11,058 nucleotides of DNA from JAGTVG01 sp965365275 (GTDB taxonomy: Bacteria; Bacteroidota; Bacteroidia; Cytophagales; Cyclobacteriaceae): positions 1 to 11,058 of the forward strand of contig CBDUBA010000133.1 in NCBI GenBank assembly GCA_965365275.1. The letters are read 5' to 3'. The translations under genes were made by a program, and so were the position numbers. Below are positions 6,079 through 11,058 of the stretch, one piece after another (the stretch's first letter is position 1; every line of letters starts with the position of its first letter). Under the pieces are notes generated by a model. The model was not told the origin of the DNA. It worked only from the letters and a program-made list of their open reading frames with translations, and searched no databases.

Positions 6079-7248
6079 CACAAATGGCATTGGTGAAAAT
6101 GAGATAATAAACACGATCAGAGCAATCCATCCCAGTATTCTCCTTTCAGTTGATAGTGGTTCATTGATTAAAGCCGGTGGATGGTATATCCCCAGAAAAC
6201 GTCCGATAATAAATCCCCATAAAAGCCAGCCCAGCCAACCTTTAATGCCTGGAAAAAAGAATGCTGTAATGAATTGTGCGGCAAAGATCGAAACGGCAAT
6301 AGTAAACTTGGTTCGAAGACTCATCTTTAATCGCAATAAGGTAAAAAACAGGAAAGCGATGTACATGGGCACCGAATAAAGAAGTGTATCTATTGAATCA
6401 AATGGAGTAACAAGACCAAGCCCTGAATAATACAGGAAGGCAATAAAGATAGATAAAGAAATGATATGGTGTTTCTTCCAGCCGAATAATCCGAACAAAA
6501 CATGTCCCCCATCCATCTGGCCGATTGGTAAAAGGTTTATAGCCGTAAAGAACAAAGCTAGGAAGCCGGCAAATAACCAGGGATAGTGGATAATCTCGAA
6601 TGGATTGGGAACACGTGAAGCATCCGTGGCTACATATTTTTCAAATAATATGTATGTCAAATTTTTTCCGAGATAAAAGGACCCTGGTTCATCATAAACA
6701 TGATCGGCATATTCTGAACCATACTGCACATATTCTGGATGGATCTGATAGATATAGTCGGCGGGGGGAAGATGGGTGAACCCAATGTATAGAACCACCA
6801 GGGCAGCTACAAATCCCGCCAGTGGTCCGGCTATGCCTACGTCAAAGTATTCCTTACGGGACTTAATAGGTTCTTTAATCCGGATAAAGGCACCCATTGT
6901 GCCTATGGTAAAGGGCATAAATACAAAACCAAGCCACAATGGAATATAGTAAGGCAATGTGACCTTTATATTATAATACCTCGCGGTGAAGTAATGTCCG
7001 AATTCATGAATGGTAAGTATCCCAAGAAAAGGGATGGAAAAATACACTCCGGAAAGGGTTTCACTGAGCGTTAGTCCGGGTTCAAAATAAAGGAGGGGTT
7101 TGCCATACATCCACTCAGCTCCGGAAATCGTGGTTGTGACTAGCGTTATTATGAAAAGAATCGGGAAGATCGGTTTAAAGGTTTTTTCCTTTTTATCCTT
7201 GCCCAGATCAGTTTCTTCAATACCCTTATTACTTAAATTATCTTCCAT
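6070..7248 (-). CDS. Site-2-protease-like M50 membrane metalloprotease
   Basis: A 392-residue polytopic membrane protein of peptidase family M50. The zinc-binding HEFGH motif is at residues 81-85 inside a hydrophobic helix. The second hallmark, LLPIGQMDGGH (239-249, third zinc ligand D246), lies in a later helix. IAGPLAGF (139-146) is typical of the family. Roughly eight to ten membrane helices are visible, with a polar loop at about 160-220 and an acidic/basic cytosolic N-terminus of about 25 residues. I see no PDZ domain, so it resembles the compact S2P/EGY-type branch rather than RseP, and its substrate is unknown. Such enzymes cut membrane-embedded regulators. Its ATG overlaps the phosphatase stop codon (TAATG), implying translational coupling, and its end overlaps the cyclase gene by 9 bases. 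Confidence 0.92.
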   Translation of the reverse strand: MEDNLSNKGIEETDLGKDKKEKTFKPIFPILFIITLVTTTISGAEWMYGKPLLYFEPGLTLSETLSGVYFSIPFLGILTIHEFGHYFTARYYNIKVTLPYYIPLWLGFVFMPFTIGTMGAFIRIKEPIKSRKEYFDVGIAGPLAGFVAALVVLYIGFTHLPPADYIYQIHPEYVQYGSEYADHVYDEPGSFYLGKNLTYILFEKYVATDASRVPNPFEIIHYPWLFAGFLALFFTAINLLPIGQMDGGHVLFGLFGWKKHHIISLSIFIAFLYYSGLGLVTPFDSIDTLLYSVPMYIAFLFFTLLRLKMSLRTKFTIAVSIFAAQFITAFFFPGIKGWLGWLLWGFIIGRFLGIYHPPALINEPLSTERRILGWIALIVFIISFSPMPFVLT

Positions 7249-7865
7249 TAAAAATCAATTTTAATATCGGCCTGGTTGATGCTGACATGCCTGGTTTTGA
7301 GTCCCAGCTTTTCAGCAGTTTCAATATTGGGTAAACTGTCATCAATAAGTATTGTTTCTTGAGGGCTAATATCGTTCTCTTTGATCACCCGATCAAAAAT
7401 TTCAGGTTCCGGCTTACGGGAGTGCATTTCAAAAGAGTAATGAACATTTTCGAAAAAATCCCGGATATCCGTCCGGGTTAATTCTCTGAATATCTTCTCA
7501 AATTTTATTCTGTGAATGTTGTTGGTATTGCTGAGCAGGAAGATACGATATTTATCTCTGGCATTCTTAAGCAATTCTATTTTATTCCCGGGGAACCGAA
7601 CCAGCATCTCTCCCCAGATTTCATCTATCTTATCATCGGTTACGTCAACTTTAAGAAAATCCCTGATATGGTCACGGAAGGATTGATCACCTATCAGGCC
7701 TTTTTCATATTCTTTAAAGAAATTATTGGAATTATGGATTTCTATGATGTTCACCGGGCTGGTATTGCTCAGTTCAGCAAACAGATCTGCCGTCTTCTGG
7801 GGATCGATATCCATTAATACGCCACCAAGATCAAAAATTATATTTTTAATAGTTCCTGAAGCCAA
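7248..7865 (-). CDS. HAD-superfamily hydrolase, YihX-like phosphatase
   Basis: A 205-residue cytosolic haloacid-dehalogenase-fold enzyme, probably a sugar-phosphate or other small-molecule phosphatase. Motif I is FDLGGVLMDID with nucleophile D12; a glycine replaces the second aspartate of the DxD pattern, as in YihX-type proteins. Motif II is LLSN (110-113), motif III is K151 in SRKPEPEIF, and motif IV is LIDDS with D175 and D176. The region between motifs I and II (about 20-95) is a helical cap. No ATG is available before motif I: the first one falls at residue 18, after the nucleophile. The start is therefore most likely the TTG at 7865, and an upstream in-frame stop at 7884-7886 limits other choices. 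It heads a two-gene unit with the M50 protease. Confidence 0.92.
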   Translation of the reverse strand: MASGTIKNIIFDLGGVLMDIDPQKTADLFAELSNTSPVNIIEIHNSNNFFKEYEKGLIGDQSFRDHIRDFLKVDVTDDKIDEIWGEMLVRFPGNKIELLKNARDKYRIFLLSNTNNIHRIKFEKIFRELTRTDIRDFFENVHYSFEMHSRKPEPEIFDRVIKENDISPQETILIDDSLPNIETAEKLGLKTRHVSINQADIKIDF

Positions 7866-7895
7866 ATCTAAGGTGTAAATTTGTCAATTAAGTGG

Positions 7896-7926
7896 CAAAT
7901 ATGTAACATTGCACTCCCAAATTCAA
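7896..7926 (-). promoter_or_regulatory. Possible Bacteroidota-type promoter for the phosphatase-protease pair
   Basis: On the minus strand a TTG (7924-7926) is followed after 20 bases by CATATTTG (7903-7896), one mismatch from TAnnTTTG. The spacing fits the -33/-7 arrangement. The box ends about 30 bases upstream of the TTG start codon, giving a short leader. Confidence 0.4.
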
Positions 7927-8021
7927 GAAGCATAGAATTTTAATTAAGAAGTTCTTTAAATATGTTGGTGATAGTGACTGTATTTGGTGCCTCAATCAAA
8001 CAAATACAGCATTACGCATTT

Positions 8022-8066
8022 CGGGATAGCCTCCTCCTGCCGATGGCGGGAGGAAAATCCATCCCG
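8022..8066. repeat. Compound inverted repeat (nested cruciform)
   Basis: An outer stem CGGGAT (8022-8027) pairs with ATCCCG (8061-8066). Inside it CCTCCTGCC (8033-8041) pairs with GGCGGGAGG (8045-8053) around a GAT loop, with one G-T wobble. The GC-rich block stands out in AT-rich flanking DNA. It lies about 75 bases upstream of the tRNA and about 155 bases upstream of the phosphatase start. No T run follows on either strand, so it looks like a dispersed REP-type repeat rather than a terminator. Confidence 0.65.
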
Positions 8067-8114
8067 ACTATTCCATTTCTCTGTATGTGCTGGATCTGGG
8101 ATAGCAGGAAATTT

Positions 8115-8139
8115 GAAATCTGGTAAAAAAACAGATTTC
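8115..8139. repeat. Perfect 8-bp inverted repeat just before the tRNA
   Basis: GAAATCTG (8115-8122) and CAGATTTC (8132-8139) are exact inverted copies separated by GTAAAAAAA, ending two bases before the mature tRNA sequence. It overlaps where the tRNA leader or core promoter is expected. It may be a leader hairpin or chance. Confidence 0.45.
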
Positions 8140-8141
8140 GA

Positions 8142-8215
8142 GGGCCCATAGCTCAGTTGGTTAGAGCACCTGACTCATAATCAGGTGGCCGAAGGTTCGA
8201 GTCCTTCTGGGCCCA
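8142..8215 (+). tRNA. tRNA with CAU anticodon (Met elongator or Ile2)
   Basis: A full 74-base cloverleaf. The acceptor stem is GGGCCCA/TGGGCCC with discriminator A at 8215. The D arm has GCTC...GAGC with AGTTGGTTA. The anticodon stem is CCTGA/TCAGG with loop CTCATAA, giving anticodon CAT at 8176-8178. The T arm is GAAGG/CCTTC with TTCGAGT. CCA is not encoded. It is not an initiator tRNA: the first pair is a normal G-C, whereas bacterial initiators have a mismatch there. Elongator Met and lysidine-modified Ile2 share this anticodon. The GGGCC acceptor end recalls isoleucine tRNAs, but I cannot decide from sequence alone. Confidence 0.96.
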
Positions 8216-8228
8216 CTCGCTTAAAATC

Positions 8229-8263
8229 AAGCACTTACGTTGCAAAATGTGAGTGTTTTTTTT
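8229..8263 (+). terminator. Rho-independent terminator of the tRNA
   Basis: GCACTTAC (8231-8238) pairs with GTGAGTGT (8249-8256) including two G-T wobbles, around a 10-base loop. Flanking AA pairs into the following run of eight T (8256-8263). It begins 13 bases after the tRNA. Confidence 0.8.
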
Positions 8264-8440
8264 ATGCCTAAATCTGGTATTTGCACCTTTCTTGCACCTA
8301 TATTCGATTTAAATGTGCTGCTTATTTTTATCTCTGCCAACACAATCGCATACTCAACAACTTTAATTAAGGTTATTAACTGGTTTGGTAATCTACTAAA
8401 TTGTCGTTTTAATATAATATGCTATTTCGCTTCGATTTAT
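8264..8440. other. Gene-free spacer with an 11-base-period direct repeat
   Basis: No convincing gene is seen between the tRNA terminator and the stop of the molybdenum hydroxylase. TTGCACCT occurs at 8281-8288 and again at 8292-8299, an exact repeat one helical turn apart, which would place two protein-binding sites on the same DNA face. A 100-codon plus-strand frame crosses this stretch from inside the terminator into the antisense of the hydroxylase gene, and I do not consider it coding. No integrase gene or second tRNA-end copy is visible. Confidence 0.5.
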
Positions 8441-10681
8441 TTAATCGCCAAAAAACGGCTGGTCATAGAATCTCTTACCCGTTGCTTTGTAAAGGGCGTT
8501 AGCAAGGGCTCCCATCACTGCTGGGTAAGGTGGTTCACCTAAACCTGTCGGATTAATTTCGCTTTTCACATAATGCACATCAATGGATTTAGGCGCATCT
8601 TCGTTTCGTATCATCTGATAATTATCCAGATTATCCTGATTCGTTGCCCCATTTCTGAAAGATAGCCTTCCATACATCGCCACACCAATCCCATCCACTA
8701 CACAGCCTTCAGTCTGGTTGTTCGCCCCATCCGGATTCACGACGATACCACAGTCATTGGCACAACAAACCCTGAGAATGTCTGGTTTACCATTTTCCAT
8801 TTTTAATTCCACCACATGTGCTGAATACGAACCATGACAATAATAGGCAGCTACCCCCAGATGGACATTGGATTTCTTACTGCCCCATCCGGATTTTTCA
8901 CGAACAAGCTCCAATACACCTGCAAGACGCCCGGCATCATACCGATTATTCTCACCAACAGGATTGGTCTGGGCTCGTTTAAGTAATTCCAGCTGGAAGT
9001 CTATTGGATCCTTCCCGGCAATTTCAGCGACCTCATCAAAAAAAGATTGATGCGCAGCTGCCAAAAAGTTGTGCCTGGGGGAACGGAATGATCCTGTTGT
9101 AATATTGGAATTGACTGACCATGATTCAGCGAGATAGTTATCTACGGCACCTGCTGGAAAATTGGTTGCACTGATTAACGGACTTTCCGGAATACCTCCG
9201 GCTTTTATATGGAAAGCAGTCAATTGATTGTCCGCATCTAATGCTGCCCTGAGCGTAACATGATAAGCAGGTCGATAGATTCCTCCAGTCATGTCATCTT
9301 CACGGGTATATTGTAGTTTGATCGGAGCCTTCATTCTCTGGGAAATGAGAGCTGCTTCAACCAACCAGTGTGCATAAGATCGTCGTCCGAATCCTCCTCC
9401 CAAGCGCTTGATTTGAATGTCAATTTTCTCCACCGGTATTCCCAGCCTTGCAGCTAATGCACTTTCTGTGAACGCAGGTTTTTGCAATGGGCCAGCCAAC
9501 TCAACCCTATCATCAACTACATTTGCAAAAAAGTTCATTGGTTCCATACAATTATGTGCAAGAAAAGGCGCGGTATATGTACGTTCGACTACTTTAGCTG
9601 CATTTTCAAAGGCTTTCTCCGGTTCGCCATCCCTTCGAAGTACATTGGCAGGTTTTTTAGCCATTTCGGCCATTTTAGCAATGTGGTCTTTCGTATTCTC
9701 AAGCCCTGCTGGAATGGTTACTGTTTGTCTTCCGGCATAATAGTCAGTTCGTTCGATAGTGTGCTCAGTGATAGGTTCCCATTCGACTTCAAGTGCCTCT
9801 TTTGCCATCTTGACCTCCCATGTCGTGTTACCCACCACAACGATTAGATCGGGAAAAGTGCAGGTATCAAAATGCCCCCTGACATAGTCATCCTCGAAGA
9901 CTTTGATGGTAAAGATATCTTTAATTCCTGGCATCGACCTTGCTTTTGTGTCGTCAAATGATTTCAGTTTTAATCCGAATGCCGGAGGGTGTACAATCAT
10001 CGCAATAAGCATTCCATCCACCTGAATATCACTTCCAAATAAGGGTTTCCCGCTCACCATTTTTGGACCATCTACATTTTTTAATGACTTGCCTATGATC
10101 TTAAAATTATTCAGATTTTTGAGTTCCACCTTTTCAGGAACCGGGATAGTGGCTGCTATTGATGCCATTTCCCCATAACCACTGGATTTCCCACTTTTCT
10201 TGTGGTAGAGTACACCTTCAGAGGTTGTAATCTCGCTCACAGGCACATTCCAGGTCTTTGCCGCAGCCTCCCGAAGCATTTGCCGCGCAGCAGCACCTGC
10301 CGTTCTGAGGGTCTCCCAGGCTGATCGGATAGCATTGCTTCCTCCGATGGTCTGTCCTCTAAACAACTCAGTATTTAATGGAGCCTGTTCTACCGTGACA
10401 TTCTTCCAACTCACATCGAGTTCCTCCGCCACAATCATTGGCATTGATGTTTTAACTCCTTGCCCGGCTTCGGGATTTTTAGACATAATGGTCACCTTAC
10501 CATTCTCTCCAATTTTCAGGAAGGCATTAATGTTAAAAGAATTATCCGATAAATTTTTCGATTGAATAAGGTTTTTCGTGCCGGAGGCCATCAGATTAAA
10601 CCCGAGTATCATACCCCCACCTGCTAGGGCAGTACTTTTTAAAAAAGCGCGTCTTCCTAAGGTTGATTTTGAAATATTCAT
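8441..10681 (-). CDS. Tat-exported molybdopterin-binding subunit of an aldehyde/isoquinoline-type oxidoreductase
   Basis: A 746-residue large subunit of the xanthine oxidase family, closest in layout to IorB (isoquinoline 1-oxidoreductase beta chain), which hydroxylates aldehydes or N-heterocycles using water-derived oxygen. The N-terminus is a twin-arginine signal (GRRAFLKST at 9-17, then a hydrophobic stretch), so the enzyme should act in the periplasm. The molybdopterin loop GGGFGRR is at 428-434, GSFRSPRHNF at 530-539 fits the next cofactor contact, and the presumed catalytic glutamate is E716 in GLGEPP. The start chosen is the ATG at 10681, which gives the Tat signal directly. The frame stays open for 108 more codons, but that part is antisense-frame noise over the upstream subunit gene. 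It follows the iron-sulfur subunit by 32 bases and is clearly co-transcribed with it. The substrate is unknown. Confidence 0.93.
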   Translation of the reverse strand: MNISKSTLGRRAFLKSTALAGGGMILGFNLMASGTKNLIQSKNLSDNSFNINAFLKIGENGKVTIMSKNPEAGQGVKTSMPMIVAEELDVSWKNVTVEQAPLNTELFRGQTIGGSNAIRSAWETLRTAGAAARQMLREAAAKTWNVPVSEITTSEGVLYHKKSGKSSGYGEMASIAATIPVPEKVELKNLNNFKIIGKSLKNVDGPKMVSGKPLFGSDIQVDGMLIAMIVHPPAFGLKLKSFDDTKARSMPGIKDIFTIKVFEDDYVRGHFDTCTFPDLIVVVGNTTWEVKMAKEALEVEWEPITEHTIERTDYYAGRQTVTIPAGLENTKDHIAKMAEMAKKPANVLRRDGEPEKAFENAAKVVERTYTAPFLAHNCMEPMNFFANVVDDRVELAGPLQKPAFTESALAARLGIPVEKIDIQIKRLGGGFGRRSYAHWLVEAALISQRMKAPIKLQYTREDDMTGGIYRPAYHVTLRAALDADNQLTAFHIKAGGIPESPLISATNFPAGAVDNYLAESWSVNSNITTGSFRSPRHNFLAAAHQSFFDEVAEIAGKDPIDFQLELLKRAQTNPVGENNRYDAGRLAGVLELVREKSGWGSKKSNVHLGVAAYYCHGSYSAHVVELKMENGKPDILRVCCANDCGIVVNPDGANNQTEGCVVDGIGVAMYGRLSFRNGATNQDNLDNYQMIRNEDAPKSIDVHYVKSEINPTGLGEPPYPAVMGALANALYKATGKRFYDQPFFGD

Positions 10682-10713
10682 ATCAAGTTCATTTTGTGTG
10701 AGAATAGTAAGGG

Positions 10714-11058
10714 TTATTGATTCTGAAGAATTTTGGCTGCAGTTTTTATTGCAGCATTTATACGCATGTATGTGCCGCAACGACATAGATTCCCATTCAT
10801 TTCTTTTCTGATTTCTTCTTCTGTCGGATTTGGTTTCTTTTTTAACAAAGCTGCTGCCCTCATGATCTGACCAGGTTGGCAATAACCACACTGTGAAACA
10901 TCGTGTTCCAGCCAGGCTTGCTGTACCGGATGATCCCAATTTTCTGACAATCCTTCGATGGTAGTGATGGAGTGGTTCCCTACTTCTGATACAAGCACTT
11001 TGCATGCCGGGACGGCTTCTTCACCAAGATGTATTGTGCAAGCCCCACATACCCATTC
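10714..11058 (-). CDS. [2Fe-2S]-binding subunit of the molybdenum hydroxylase, N-terminus cut off
   Basis: The visible 114 residues are the C-terminal part of a small iron-sulfur subunit of the IorA/CoxS type, which carries electrons away from the molybdenum centre. At the window edge VCGAC, followed 14 residues later by PAC, belongs to the plant-type ferredoxin cluster. The preceding ligand(s) lie outside. The second, helical cluster domain is complete: QCGYCQPGQ and, further on, NLCRCGTYMRI. About 40 N-terminal residues are missing compared with the usual 150-160. The frame continues open to 11058, and an internal GTG at 10998 is not the start. No Tat signal is expected on this subunit, which would be exported with its partner. 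No FAD subunit is visible, consistent with the two-subunit IorAB arrangement that passes electrons to a cytochrome, but that could lie beyond the edge. Confidence 0.92.
   Translation of the reverse strand, partial: EWVCGACTIHLGEEAVPACKVLVSEVGNHSITTIEGLSENWDHPVQQAWLEHDVSQCGYCQPGQIMRAAALLKKKPNPTEEEIRKEMNGNLCRCGTYMRINAAIKTAAKILQNQ

Noticed and set aside
8231..8424. A minus-strand frame of about 60 codons between the hydroxylase and the tRNA, considered as an integrase remnant
   Set aside because: No tyrosine recombinase residues (R..H-x-x-R..Y) can be seen and it lacks a good start codon.
8240..8542. A 100-codon plus-strand frame after the tRNA
   Set aside because: It begins inside the tRNA terminator hairpin and ends antisense to the conserved C-terminus of the hydroxylase. 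The peptide shows no recognisable pattern.
10682..11005. A 108-residue N-terminal extension of the molybdopterin subunit
   Set aside because: It overlaps the iron-sulfur subunit gene in another frame, is rich in Arg, His and Cys without a domain pattern, and the ATG at 10681 gives an immediate Tat signal as expected for IorB-type proteins.

Overview
The window looks like chromosomal DNA of a member of the Bacteroidota, probably class Bacteroidia. This rests on the fused RibBA enzyme, AT-rich spacers, mostly poor Shine-Dalgarno sequences, several sites resembling the Bacteroidota -7 promoter box (TAnnTTTG), and protein sequences typical of that phylum. No taxonomic marker is present that would fix the genus.

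Layout. Positions 1-265 hold a mosaic of short GC-richer repeats with hairpins, followed by a small four-helix membrane protein (394-750, +) and a retinol-dehydrogenase-like short-chain dehydrogenase (876-1802, +). Facing them is a compact minus-strand operon, 4505 to 1881: ribBA (riboflavin precursor synthesis), a secreted protein of unknown function, and surE (nucleoside monophosphate phosphatase). A divergent plus-strand block follows: a 61-residue membrane peptide (4714-4899) and a membrane-anchored class III adenylate cyclase (5014-6078). The cyclase gene overlaps tail-to-tail with a minus-strand pair (7865 to 6070), a HAD phosphatase translationally coupled to an S2P-like M50 membrane metalloprotease.

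A 575-base gene-poor stretch (7866-8440) carries one tRNA with a CAU anticodon, its terminator, a compound cruciform repeat and a short 11-base-period direct repeat. The right end (8441-11058, -) encodes a Tat-exported, two-subunit molybdenum hydroxylase of the isoquinoline 1-oxidoreductase (IorAB) type. Its iron-sulfur subunit runs off the window edge.

Most of the window is housekeeping or ordinary accessory metabolism. I see no defence locus, CRISPR array, transposase, integrase or convincing new multi-gene system. The features most worth a second look are the mosaic hairpin repeat at the left end, whose arms change in a compensatory way, the cyclase and its unusual start and 3' overlap, and the structured DNA around the tRNA.
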